This document shows positions 50,585-62,714 of a stretch of 64,000 nucleotides of DNA, in pieces; the stretch's first letter is position 1, and each line of letters opens with the position of its first letter. The translations under genes were made by a program, and so were the position numbers. Source of the stretch: Enoplosus armatus (Eukaryota; Chordata; Actinopteri; Centrarchiformes; Enoplosidae); assembly GCF_043641665.1 (NCBI RefSeq), contig NC_092186.1, positions 20,330,501-20,394,500 on the forward strand, in the 5' to 3' direction. The notes below the pieces were generated by a model, which saw only the letters and a program-made list of their open reading frames with translations, did not search any database and was not told where the DNA came from.

Positions 50585-53500
50585 TGTGTGTTTTTCAGGA
50601 AGCGTGCCTGGCATGAGGCCTGCTGAAGCTGGGGAGTTCACGCGGAGAGCCTTTCAAGCAGGGAAACTGGGTTTAACGGAGGTAGGTCAAGAAGAGAGCG
50701 TGAAAAAACACACAGAGACAGATCTGTGCGGATTTGCATGCCAAGAGGGTAAATGTGGAATAAACAAGGTCAGAAATGAACAGGGATTTTAAGTTTATTT
50801 CCACTTTTACATATTTTACCCTTTGAACACTTCTTTCATTGGGTTGTCAAACATTTATGCATGAATGAAGCTACTGGGCTTCTCTAGATGGTGACGTTTA
50901 TCACAATGTAACCAAGTATGCAGCCTCAAGCATTAACAAGGCACTGTTCTGGATATTCAGTTTAAGAGCTGCAACAATTAGTCGACTGAAAGAAAATGAA
51001 TTACCAACTATTTTGATAATCAATTCATCCTTTCAGCAATGTTTCAAGCAACAATGTCAAACATAAGCTGGTTTCAGCTTCAGTAAGGATTGGCTGCTTT
51101 TCTTTGTCATTTATGACAGCAAATGAAGAGTCTTTGGGTTTTGGACTGTGGGTTGGACAAAAGAAGCAATTTGAAGATGTCACTTTGGGTTCTGGGAAAT
51201 TGTGATGAGCATTTTTCACATTTTTTTAATCAGTTCATCCTGAAAATAATTTGCCAGTTGCAGCCCTATTTCCGTTTACAGTATATAAGGGTGAGTGTAC
51301 CGTAAACTGAGTATTTATTTATCAATAGGCAATGCAAATGTGTTTTTATAATTCAATGAAGTGTGGAAATTTCCTCTTAAAGCTGTATCAAGGGAGCAAA
51401 AGTGCTTCCTTTGGTTAAAAAAAAAAGCTTATCCTAGTAGTGTGATAATGAGATAAGATATACTTTCATCCCCGCAAAGAATTTGTCTTGGACGTCAAAG
51501 CTGCAGCACCAAGAGCTTAAACGCGGTACAGCTGAAGCAGGGGACGGTGGCAGTACACTGTACATCTTACACACAGCATCCCATGATTATAAAACCATAT
51601 CATTGATCATTGGTGTGTGTGTGTGGGGGGGGGGGGGGGGGGTTGAGTCATACAGTCAATCAGAATGAAAACTTTAGTGCAAGAAATAGAAATAGAAATG
51701 TAGATATTCTGATAAAGAAATGATGGCAACCATAACTTTTATAATGCTCCTTGAAGGTGGAGGGGCTCGGGGATCTGATCCACGCTGAGACCGAGGCTCA
51801 GAGGAGACAGGCTCTCAGGCAGATGTCAGGAGAGCTGGGACGCCTTTATCAGGACTGGAGCCACAAACTGAAACGGGTAGGTCGACCGGTAGTACAGACA
51901 CTGGTGGTGTAGACAGCGGTTTCTCCCATAATAGGCAAGGTGACATACAAACAAATGTTTCCATCAGAACCGGAGCTGTGGTCTTAAAGGTGTAGGTTTA
52001 GTATGTGTGGCAAGACCTGAATGTGTATACGGTCTTTTATTACTTTTTGGATTCAGCTTTGTCTCCGATGCTACGAAAGTGAAGTTGACTTTTTCCTGCC
52101 TACCGTATATAATACAGAAATATACATTTCATTGATGTTTGATGTCATTTTTCCTCACTATTAACATTTAACTGGTATTGATCTGCGCTGTAGAAACCTG
52201 TGGGTGTAATGATCCTCAGTTTCTACACATTGATCAGTCAAGTCCAGCTGCTTTCTTTTTGGTCTTGACCTGAAGTGACATGTGAACAGGGGGCCTTTAG
52301 AAATTCCAAGTGAGAAACAATCTTCTATCTAATTCTGAGTTTGCTTGACAGCAGAAACAAACCAAATTCTCCCTGAAGAGACTTTGTCCATGTCCATGTC
52401 TGACATTTCTCCGAGAACAGTGTTTTGGAATGAACCTGTCCGTGCTGTGCTGTAGGTCAGGCCTCAGTGGTTTCACACCCAAACAATGCTTTCTGTTTCT
52501 TTTTTGGGTCTGTACAGCTGCTTTTCCAGCACACTGTTGATGGATTAACTTATGGGAATATGAGGCTTCCTGTTTTCATGTTGCTGTAGTACACGTAGTA
52601 CATACTGAGAATCAAAATACTAATATCTGTAGGGCACATGTTTATCTCACATTGAAACCAGGATTGGGAAAAACAAAGAACAATGCAAATGAAATGGAAT
52701 AAAATAACCTGTCTGTACTGTGCTGTAGGTGAGGCTTATTGGTTTTAGTTTTACTTCACGGAAGGGAAACCCACCCTGGAGTTAAGATAACATTAGTTAA
52801 GATAACCTTAACTTAGTTAAAGTTTTGCAGGTATATCGATTCATTACATTTGTATGTAGAAATATAATAAACCTAAAGATTAAGATATGATTTGGTGTGA
52901 AGTACATTACTCTGTTCAACCAATCTAACAATTAAACTCGATGGGGATGTAATTGATCTTATAATTAATAATATAATGTAATTGTAGAGCCCTTCCAGTA
53001 AACCTTAGAAATAGTATTTTTCCCAGCAGGTAAAAGCAAATCTTTCTACGACCATAATATCTGATTCACAGAACTACTGATCTACTGAAGCATCAAATTT
53101 CTTAATTTGTTAAGACGGTTCATATGTTGTCGTTGTTATTACTATTTATATGCGATGACTGAAGAGGCTGAAGGGATCAGGTTGGTGACCACAACATTTC
53201 CTCTCGTCCTCTCGAGACTGTTTAGAAAAGCTTTGTGAATACAAGTGTTCTGTGTGATCCTGCGCTGTTTTGGCACCAGAGCCGAGTCAGTGCTGCTGAG
53301 AGACATCTCTCTGAGCTGTTAATTTGGACTTTCCTGTGGAAAGCTGCTGGTGAGCATTCAATGGCACATCTCTGTTTTTCGTTTTTGATGTTGTAAGAAC
53401 GTTTTTAAAAAGCACCTTTTGTACTTGTACTAAAATGTGCTGTTGTTCCGTCTTTACTCAAGTGACACCCATTTAATGTTTTTTTTCCATCTCACAACAT

Positions 53501-56500
53501 CTGGCTTTGTGTTGTTTTGGATGGACTGTAGATGAATTATACCAAGCACAGCTGCTGTATGTCTGCCACTTAAGACAGGCACACAGTCAAGACATTGATA
53601 TATTCTGTGCAGCAGTATTGTTTTTCTTATCTATACAGTATCCTGTACTGTAGACTGTATGTATAAATAAGGGTCAGAACGCTGAGTCAGTCTTGAAGTT
53701 GAGATAAATTAGAGTGGAGGAAGAATGGAACATACATTGCAAGATTTCTTTTGTGGCTCTTTTGCCTTCATTTGATAGCAGACAAGAAACAAGGGGAGAG
53801 AGAGGGGCATGACATGAAACAAAGGTTGCGGTTATGTGGTATGCACCTTAACCATTTGGCCATCAGGACGTTCCGTTCTGAAGTGCGTTTGAACGGTGAT
53901 GCGACTGCTTATCTTAGGATTCATGATTTCCACCTCTACACATGGTTGTCCTGCACCACTTGATACATGAGCCAGCTGTCCAAAGAGTTTAAAAACCCAA
54001 ATGCAATTGAACTTGAACTTTTCTGGGGGAGAAAATATACATCTGTATTTTGTGTTAACTTTCTGCACATCAGATGTTTTGGAAAGACTTTCAGATATTC
54101 AATACTTATTACCCTGATATGATGCCATATGTGTTCGTATGTCTGTCTTTTTTTACGTCTAATCCTGACAGAGGTGGGGTTTTCCTTTCACATCTTGTTG
54201 AGGCAGCTCAGAGCAGCAGGTCCCTGACCGCAGATGAACACTTCAACTTAATGGACGCAGGCCAAACCCTCCTCTACTGCGAAATGTTTTGGAGAATATA
54301 GACCAGCGAATTCAACACTTTGGCACGAGATCTGACCAAGCGGTCCAGGTGATCTCCCTTGAGAAACTCTGTTAAGCTGCTTGTCGGCAGCTTTCTTAGA
54401 GGGTTCCTAGAAGCAGTTCAAACGTGCCTTTATTTTGGACTCAGATTTCTGGGAATCCAGTTAATCAGAAGTATACCATCTGTATGATGCTAGGGGTCAA
54501 ACGCTCGTTTGACACCCAAACAATGCAGTTTTTAAACCGTTGGCTTCCCACTTTTGTGAATGGATTAAAGTATGGGAATCTTGACACTTCCTGTTTTTGT
54601 GCAGCTATACTACTCGTGTTTATGTTCTGCAATGTCAATCAAGATACTGATCGGTGCTGTGGTGGAAACACTGAAGCTTTTCCCCCTCTGTATTCTAGAT
54701 TCAGATGAATCTCTAAAATATGGCAATGACGTTAAGTAGCAATATGACTTTACTTTACTGCACCTGATTTAAGATCAGTCCTGGAAAAAAAAAAACTAGA
54801 GGACGCCATTTGAATTTTTAATGTTGATGTCAAATGTTCATATACATACACTGCATTTTGGACTATCGGTAGGAAAAAAACAGATGAGACTATTTTCTGA
54901 CATTTTAAAGACTAAATAATTAAGCAAATAATCAACAGATAAAGAATGAAATAATTGTTAGTTGTAGCCTTAAATCAAAGTAGTTATACTACAACACCAC
55001 ACAAGAGAAACCTCCTATATGCCATGAGGAAAATACTGAAAACATTTTAAAACAAGTTTAAAAATGTGTGAGTGGTATTTACCTTTTTTTTTACTTGTTT
55101 GTTTAGTCATGTAAGAATTGTTGAGACACTTTTATTTTTTACTTTGGATAAATGCAGTAGACTGTACACAGCTATCACAGTAATATAACCATGTCAGCAG
55201 CTGCAGCACCAGCCAAGATGAACCGCTGGCTGTTCACTGTCACGCTCATTTTCTCACCTTTCTACATGAAAATAAACTTTACACTATGAATAGAAAATAA
55301 TTAGCTTAAATGTTGAGACCCCCAACGATTGATTCTGATGTCTCAGGGGGTCTGAGGCCGCCTGTATTTCACACTGATTTCAGCCACTTCCCTTCTCTCC
55401 TCTCTGCTTTGTGTGTTGCACAGTGTCTGGCTCATGTTGAGGCCTTCATAGACTTCAGTGAGGATGAGCTAATTGAGGATGGAGTCTTAAACCAAGGTAT
55501 GTATACACTTTGTCCTCTGTGCTGGAGAAAAATAACAGAACAGCCATCCCAGAGGGAGGTGAGGGGGGTCAGAGGGCTCTGTTTCTCTCTGAGGAGAGAG
55601 TAGTCCGGCTGGCTTTCCTGTTTGGATCTTCAACCGTAGTGTGAGTTTGCTGTACTGTAGGGAGAAGCCATAGACATCACACCGCTCAAAAGACAATTTC
55701 CTTTAGGAAGTGTGGAGAGACGGCCAGGGGGACAGTAGAGGCATTCGTCTTGGCTTCAAAGCCAATCTGCCATGTCGCTCACAGGAATAGTGCTGTCAGC
55801 ACCACCGTACAGTCCAGCGGTTCTCTCTGTGCGCAGGTTTCCCATTCCCGCAGTGTATGTTAGGCTGAGTGTGTTTGTGTGTGTGTGTGTGTGCGTGCGC
55901 GAGGGATGTCCCCCCTGAGTCTGTCGCCTGCTGTCTGGCACTGGCAGAGCTCTTCAGAAGCCTTGGACACAATAAAGCCTGGGAACAATTGTTTGTTTTC
56001 TTTTGAGCACGGAATGTGGGCTCAGAGTGGCAAATAATAATCCACTCTTGTTTCCAAAAATAGAAAACCTGGCATAAAGACTTTCCATTGCCACCTGCAG
56101 ACATACAGCAATGGCATGTTTTATGTTACATCTGAAGTTTTCTTATTAAGTCATGTTGAATGAATGAATGAATGAATGAATGTGATGAGTCAGGATTCTC
56201 AAGAAGTTTAAATTTGTCACTGTATTGTTGATGCATTGCATTGTCAGAAGCATTTTTCCGCTTTAGTCACATGCGGAAAGAGACCCATGACCCATTTTTC
56301 ATCCAGACGACAGGTGTCAAACACTGGGAGACACATGTCGACCTTTTTCCTTCAAAGGAAATTCTTTTTGCAAGGCCACAAAACCTTCGTCACTTCCTGT
56401 TCCCTCCTCTGTCTTTATCCAGTGGACAGATCGGTGTGTCATCTACAGGCAGAGATGGAGCAACACCTAAAGGACGAGAGGCGGGGTGAGCGGCTACGCA

Positions 56501-56585
56501 GCGGAGTCCAGGTGGTCATCGCGGGGGCCACCAATGCAGGGAAAAGTAGCCTCCTAAACATGCTCTGTAAGAAAACTAAGCAAAC

Positions 56586-56620
<35 letters not shown>

Positions 56621-59600
56621 GTGAAGGGATTAAGATTAAAATATGACTAGCTATCTTCTAAATACAGACCTTACTGTTGAATCATACCGCTGTCAGCCAT
56701 GGTTTGGGAGGGGAAGAAGGCAACATCTGTCATATAAACAGCGTGGACTCACAGTATTTTGTGAAATGTATATTATTCATTAAAATGCTAATTCTGCACT
56801 CAGTGCACAGGAAGTGTGAGGAAAATGTTTCCTTGACGAGACAGGATTTTATGAGGGAGACAAATCTAGAAACAAGCAGCAGTCTGACTTTGAAGTAAGG
56901 CAGTATGAAAGTAGATGATGTGGTTGGTGTTGTGAATTTCCATTTTTCTTTTATCTTGTATGAATGAAAATTCCAGCCAATAAGCTACTGATGGATCTTG
57001 CGGTGTGGTTGTTTGTTCAACTGCTATTTTATTGTCCCGTTATTGTCAGAGGAGCCAACTTTTTCATGTGAAAGGTCAAATAAATCTCTCCAATTTGTGT
57101 TACATATTATAATAATCTTTTCATAGTGGGGGATTGTAATCTAATAATCCCCACACCATCTGTGAATAGGAGATCCTGCTCTTGGCACACATGAATCACA
57201 ATATTTTTCCTGATACAGACTTCATTGCCTCTGGTTGTGCTCGGGACGTCTCGTTCTGCAATAATTTGCAGAAATGTTGTTTATGGTTATAGTATGTTTG
57301 TTTAGGATATTGCATCCTTAAATGGTTTAGAATCCCTTTATATAAACGACCCGGAGAGGAGGCTTGGCAAGGTCTCCTCACAGCTTCCTATCAGAATAAT
57401 AGGCGATCTATCAAACTTCAGATTAGATCCTGTTATCGTTTCCTCTTCTGATTAGTCTTCCCTGTGGCCTGGGCTCACACCATCAGCACAGATAAGTAAT
57501 AATGAGCTGGCAGCAGTATTTGACGTGGCATACACAGGGATGGTCAGACCACGAAGTTCCTGAATAAAGAATAAAGAAAGGATGACTGTAAATATATATC
57601 CTCCATTGTGTTTGGACAGTGCAGAACTTTAGTAGGTATAGAATGAGACCGGTAAGTAAAGTGCAACTGATGTGTCAAAGTGTTGATATTATCGGCCAAT
57701 AAACACAACATAATGGGGTAAAGAATAAACCAAATTACTTGTTTAAGATTAATGAGGATTAATTCTACAACTTAAAAGTCTGGTCACCATCAGCACCCCA
57801 CAGCTAAAACCAAAGCCAACAAATTTATCCTTCGAACAAGTGTCTGTGTAGCCAAAGCCTGATATAGTTTGTTCTCTCTGCCATAGACCTCCCTTGTTGT
57901 TCAAATGCTGTTAAAAAAACACATTAAGCCACACTGTTCCTCTGGGTTACATATTCCTTCATTACGATGAGCCACTGTAGTATATTTTGAGTTGATCCCA
58001 CATACACCGTCCTGCTGCTGTAAATACTCATTAGAGCACTAAATTTGTATTAATCCACAGCTGAAAATAGTCCCCAACCATTACACTATTTACTGCCCAG
58101 ATGTATAAGGAAATGATTTATCCTTTTTTGGAAATGAAAGTATATATTCTATATACACATTTATTAAAATGTATGTCTTCAGTAGAAACAAATGGGCTTG
58201 GGGCCACAGACAGTGAAGGGAAGTTAGAAAGTTTTGGGGTCTTTTCATGTGATTTGTTGACAATAAGAAAAAATATAGAATATTGCATCCTTTAACCTTT
58301 TTGTATCCAGGCCAGAGACCTGCAGCCATTGTGTCTCCCATTGCTGGCACCACCAGGGACGTAGTAGAGACTGCACTGGACATCGGCGGATTCCCCATCC
58401 TCCTGAGTGACACAGCCGGCCTCAGGGACAGCCCAGACCTGGTGGAGAGAGAGGGGGTCCGCCGAGCTCGGGAAAGGTAGGGGAGGACGCCCTTTTATTT
58501 TATATTCAGTAATTTAGCTCTGTTTTTTCTGCTTTTAAAAAAAAATCTTTAGTAATCAACGCTGTTGTTTGTAACGTTTGGCTTCAGCTACTGGATATTA
58601 GTGCATGTCGAGTACACGTGTAGAAGTGCATTGCAGCAGATTGCTGCTTCAGCCGCTGTTCACGTGTGTATAATATAACACGGAACAAATTCACCAGGGG
58701 ACCAATGGAATATGTCCTCGAAAACAAACAAGGGAAGAAATTAGTCATTGCTTTTCCCCTGTACATCATGCTATATTTTTGAAATGTCTACTGAACCTCC
58801 AGACTTAATATTACGGCTGAGCCATAGCTATAAATACATAGCACAAGCACTCTCAGGAGGTTGCATAAGTTGTATTTACCATTAAGACATTCTTCATTTG
58901 TGGTGTTGAGAATGGACGTACTGTATTTGGCCATTCACTAACAGCTGCTTCCACTGTTTACAACTGGGAAGAATAACAGTATTTGTAGCACTCGTCATCA
59001 CTGCTTTATCATGTGCAAACAGGCAAACAAACAACCAGAAGAATGGACACATTGGCACATAATATTAAATCAGCTTTTATACACATGTTTTAAAAGAATG
59101 GGCCTAACAACACACCCCCACATTGTTTATGCATTGATTTATTGGAGATCATGAGATGATTATCAGTCTTTGTACTTTGTATTATAGTAGAAAAGGAGAT
59201 ACAGTAAATACAACAGCTCTAAAAGTAAAGCAATGCTTTTTATACATTTTTGTGTAAAACAAATACATTGTGTTGCTGACACATGTGACAGTTGACCTTC
59301 AGAAAATATTCTGTATAAAATATGACAATTTTCACACAAAAAAGACATGTTAATTGTTTCCCAGAGTACTTGTGTTCTTGGCAAAGCCTCAGACACAGCA
59401 ATTATAGCAAGTATATTGAGGACATATATTTCATTAATATGTATGTATAAAATCAAGACTGTCTTAGGATTGTTTGGTGACAAATCTGATGAAAAACATC
59501 AATGAAACTCCAGATGAAGATGTGACTACAAAAATACAATCTTGACTGCAGACATTGTGTAATTCCTTTACTGTTTGTTTAAGTTATTTGGGCGACCTGG

Positions 59601-61365
59601 TGTCTCTGTAGGAAGGGTGGGCAGTTTGTGTTCAATAGGGAACTTTCTGTGCAGGGAGCAGGTCAGAGGCCCGTGACCTAGGTCACTACAGGAAGGACGT
59701 GGTAAGTACATGCATCCGCTGCTGCTGCTAACTCGCAGTGGGACCAAGTTGCAGGAGTGCACAGAGTATTAAAATCTGGTGGGAATGTAGTGCAGTTAGT
59801 TGGTTATAAACCAAGTTTTGGACAAATTAGATGAAAGGTCAGACAATTCATCCTGAGGGGGACATGAATGTCTGTACAAAATTAAATAGTAATCCATCCC
59901 AGCTCATAGCTGCAATATTGGCGTCCTCAGAGCCAGACCATTAGTGTGGCTAAAATCTGAATATTGCATATATTGTTCTTGACAAAATGCTGTTGTGATC
60001 ATATGAATTATTCCAGGTCAAAAGTTGAGTCTGCACCTCTTTTTTTTTCAGAGTGGAGCAGGCAGATCTGACTCTGGTGGTTGTGGACTGTGCTCATCTC
60101 CCATCTGATGCACAGCAGGCAACAGCGTTCCTCCAGGGACACCTCAGGAGTGTCCTGCCCACCCAGGAGCAGCCTGACACAGGTATGATATCTAGGCCTC
60201 ATCTGCACCTGCTTCACCTGGACTGTCAGTGACACACAGCTGTGTCAATTCACTTCAAGCTCAATAAGTATGCATTAGAGAACTTACTGTAAGTGGCAAA
60301 AATATGAGTCACATTCTTCCATCAAATAACTTTTTTAAGGGGAAATACATACGACTTGAAATTAAAATCTCAGTTATGTGTTTTTAGCTTGAGAATGCAG
60401 TTTATTGTGACACCAGTTACTGAGGAGTAATTCAAGTACTACTTACCCAAGGTAGAAATGAAGCAGTAATCGGAGTATACAGGCTAGAAAGAGAGTTTTA
60501 AGTCATAAAGATCAAATCAAATAGAAGTCTCTGTGCCTGAGGAAGTAATAGTTGAGTCATTGGTATTGATCAACATGTTTTCTTCCTTCCTTTCTTACCA
60601 CAGTATTTCCTGCAGACAGGTTTCACCTGGTGCTGAATAAAACTGACCTGTTGCCTCAGGAGCAGAGGCAGATGCTGGACGGGGAGCTGAGACGGTTCCC
60701 GGGACTCCCTCCTGTTTGTCTGATCTCTTGCCACACTAATGAAGGACTGCAGGACTTCCTCACAGTGCTGCACAGCAGTGTCAAGACTCTGTGAGTTGTT
60801 TTGAATTTATATTGTTTTGTTGTGTCAGAGCTAAGACTACGCGTCTCATTTAAATGTTGTATCAGAAAGATAGATTTCTTCGGAGGAACCTGCGATGAAT
60901 TTATACGAAACAAAACTTAGATCAGCATGTCACCAAAGTCAGAAACTTTCAAGTCCTACTCTAAGTGAAATGAAACCAAAATGCAGAATCTTTGTGCTGC
61001 AAAAAATTTTTTTCCCATATGTTAGCTTTTTGTGGTCTGCTTTTCACCCTCTCTAACCCAAAAATACAAAATAAAGCACAAAATAATGAGTTTGATAGCT
61101 GTAGTTTATTTTGTTCTCTAACTTCCTCTCTAGGTGTGGCGACCCTCTGTCTGGTGCCCCCACCCTGACCCAGGCCCGCCACAGGGCCCACCTGCAGCAG
61201 TGTTTTGCAGCCCTGGCTCAGTACCAGCGGTACCGCGACATCGACCTGGCCCTGGCAGCCGAGGGTGTCCGGTTGGCTCTCACCAGCCTGGGCCGGATCA
61301 CTGGACGGGTCGGGGCAGAGGAGATCCTAGATATCATCTTCAAAGACTTCTGCATTGGAAAATAG
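47853..61365 (+). CDS. GTPBP3: GTPBP3, mitochondrial tRNA-modification GTPase (MnmE family)
   Basis: With MTO1, GTPBP3 makes 5-taurinomethyluridine at U34 of mitochondrial tRNAs. Conserved exons: 48759-49030, 49728-49814, 50599-50681, 51757-51876, 55424-55496, 56423-56566, 58311-58476, 60052-60182, 60604-60790, 61134-61365 (TAG 61363-61365). Phases join throughout and encode about 498 aa (human 492). The TrmE N-terminal domain has [43 protein letters not shown] and [13 protein letters not shown]. The central helical region has [13 protein letters not shown]. The G domain has G1 [10 protein letters not shown]2 GTTRD, G3 DTAGL and G4 NKTD. The protein ends in FCIGK, keeping the family's essential Cys. 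The 5' end is unsure: a candidate exon 47853-47927 ([13 protein letters not shown]) ends in phase 0, but the 48759 acceptor needs two carried bases. A weaker donor at 47984 would fix the phase, as might an unseen exon or an acceptor at 48648. Divergent from ANO8. Confidence 0.93.
49047..49072 (+). repeat. (CA)n repeat next to the GTPBP3 49030 donor
   Basis: CA run of 26 bp beginning 16 nt after the donor GT (49031). Confidence 0.9.
49090..49480 (-). mobile_element. L1/Tx1-like LINE fragment in GTPBP3 intron
   Basis: The minus strand reads [20 protein letters not shown], then, through frame breaks, a basic stretch and [15 protein letters not shown]. The pattern resembles the post-RT part of L1-superfamily ORF2 (LWGR.AIIKM...LP and GGLGLPN..LY). 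No intact ORF remains. It lies antisense to GTPBP3 between the exons ending 49030 and starting 49728. Confidence 0.65.
50553..50590 (+). repeat. (TG)n-T5 tract at the GTPBP3 50599 acceptor
   Basis: About 14 TG units, a TT interruption, four more TG units, then TTTTTCAG directly at the exon acceptor (AG 50597-50598). The usual polypyrimidine tract is reduced to about five T. Confidence 0.95.
50968..51268. repeat. dispersed AT-rich repeat family B, fullest copy
   Basis: Starts GCTGCAACAATTAGTCGACT and ends AATTTGCCAGTTGCAGCC, so the ends form a short inverted repeat (GCTGCAAC / GTTGCAGC). The interior has ATTGGCTGCTTTTCTTTGTC and GTCTTTGGGTTTTGGACTGT, matching the ANO8-intron copies. Confidence 0.65.
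51608..51642 (+). repeat. (GT)n-G18 tract
   Basis: A short GT run followed by 18 uninterrupted G (51625-51642) in the GTPBP3 intron before the 51757 exon. Confidence 0.9.
52434..54615 (+). repeat. diverged duplicated blocks in GTPBP3 intron
   Basis: Block 1: CCTGTCCGTGCTGTGCTGTAGG near 52437 recurs as CCTGTCTGTACTGTGCTGTAGG near 52710. Block 2: 52475-52592 (CACCCAAACAATGC; GATGGATTAACTTATGGGAA; CTTCCTGTTTTCATG) recurs at 54511-54613 (CACCCAAACAATGC; AATGGATTAAAGTATGGGAA; CTTCCTGTTTTTGTG). Either local duplication or two fragments of a dispersed repeat. No ORF. Confidence 0.55.
54850..54975. repeat. family B fragment
   Basis: Terminal part only: GACATTTTAAAGACTAAATA, AATCAACAGATAAAGAATGA, ATAATTGTTAGTTGTAGCC. 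Confidence 0.5.
55866..55895. repeat. (GT)n microsatellite
   Basis: Short GT run followed by GCGTGCGCGAG. Confidence 0.85.
56157..56181. repeat. (TGAA)n microsatellite
   Basis: Six perfect tetranucleotide units in the GTPBP3 intron before the 56423 exon. Confidence 0.9.
56589..56617 (+). repeat. (CA)n repeat next to the GTPBP3 56566 donor
   Basis: CA run of 29 bp starting about 22 nt after the donor of the exon that encodes the P-loop. Confidence 0.9.
59815..59965 (+). repeat. family D fragment
   Basis: Carries ATTCATCCTGAGGGGGACAT, GAATGTCTGTACAAAATT and TAGTAATCCATCCCAGCTCA, matching the right part of 30575-31550. Confidence 0.55.
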
Positions 61366-61761
61366 TCGGATGAGTTGCAGCGAAAACATGAAATACATGT
61401 AATACAGGCCAGAGAGGAAGGCTGCGTTCTTGTTTGGTCCCAGAGTATCACTAAAGACGCGCCAAAAAGGGCACAGCCTCGGCATTGTTTAGGCTTCGAG
61501 GCACAGCAAAAAAAAAAAAATGAAATTCGTGTTCTTGGCTGCAGGATCTCTCTGCTCCCAAGACGCAGAAAGGTTTGTTTTCTCTTGAAGCTTTTTAATA
61601 GGCTGAAATAGTTTTAGCGTGATGACAGGTGCCTCAGAGGTCCCATATGCTGGACAAGTCTTTGGCCAGTCTTGAGTCGTAATTTAAAAATAGTTTTTGG
61701 AAGCCTTTGATGGGTGAATATTGGGCTCTTGGGTCGCCACATAACAGCCAAGATCATTTAG

Positions 61762-61767
61762 AATAAA
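61762..61767 (+). promoter_or_regulatory. candidate GTPBP3 poly(A) signal
   Basis: AATAAA about 400 bp after the GTPBP3 stop codon; another AATAAA occurs at 62259-62264. No other support. Confidence 0.45.
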
Positions 61768-61890
61768 GCCAGCCTCAGACCTCTGGCAGGTCATGGACAA
61801 GATCAAGTTTGGATGTTTACTTGTACCACAGGACAATGAAGATTTCTTTTTTTCTGGTGGGGTGAGCAGGTATCACTTCAGCTGAACCCC

Positions 61891-61892
<2 letters not shown>

Positions 61893-61985
<93 letters not shown>
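61893..61985. repeat. long uninterrupted (GT)n microsatellite
   Basis: About 93 bp of pure GT, the longest microsatellite in the window. Downstream of GTPBP3; its reading frames give spurious Cys-Val repeats. Confidence 0.97.
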
Positions 61986-61987
<2 letters not shown>

Positions 61988-62554
61988 CCACATGTTGTAT
62001 ATTCACACAGCAGCACCTGAAAGATAACTCAAAGTCCTTTCACGATTTTGATGAGAAATGTTATTACTCTAAATGTGTCATTTGTTGTAGAATACAGTAA
62101 TGCAATGATGGGTCTTCTACGCATGCTTGTATGCATTAGATACAGGCAGGTTATTTCCTTGGCAAAAAATAACCTGTGATCAACTGTCCACATGACTATT
62201 TAAAATTTAGACAATTATTTCATTCACAATTAATACATGTCTTATGGGATGGGTGTGTAATAAATGGGATGATGTGTGTTTTGTAATTTATCTCATGAAT
62301 CAAACAGAACAAATCTTAGAAATAGGGACAGATTGTCTTTAAACCTGATTAGTTTTATTTTACAACTAGGGGGCAGTGCATCAGGCTGTCAACAACACGT
62401 TAACATGTTAACATCTTATTGCGGTTATGACACATGGGTAAGTGTTAGCTGCCTGTTTACACATCCAACAGAGCAATATTAACATCGTGTTTCTGGCCAC
62501 CGGACAAATGTAAATCCAATATTCTCTCTACTTTAGCTGCTTAATGTGCCACTA

Positions 62555-62710
62555 CTGAATGTTCACCAGCTGGTCGCTACCTTCATCATCTGCTGTTGGT
62601 GCTGTGCAGGTAGCATAGAGAGAAATCAAGAAGCATAGAAAGTAAACCAAAACAGTAGAGTTGTGCGTCGTAAAGCCAAAACAATGAGCTGAAAGGCGAT
62701 GAAATGCATT
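62555..62710 (-). repeat. family C fragment, reversed
   Basis: GTTCACCAGCTGGTCGCTAC is the reverse complement of the GTAGCGACTAGCTGGTGAAC landmark. ACCAAAACAGTAGAGTTGTG and AGCCAAAACAATGAGCTG match 26595-26755. Confidence 0.55.
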
Positions 62711-62714
62711 TCTC

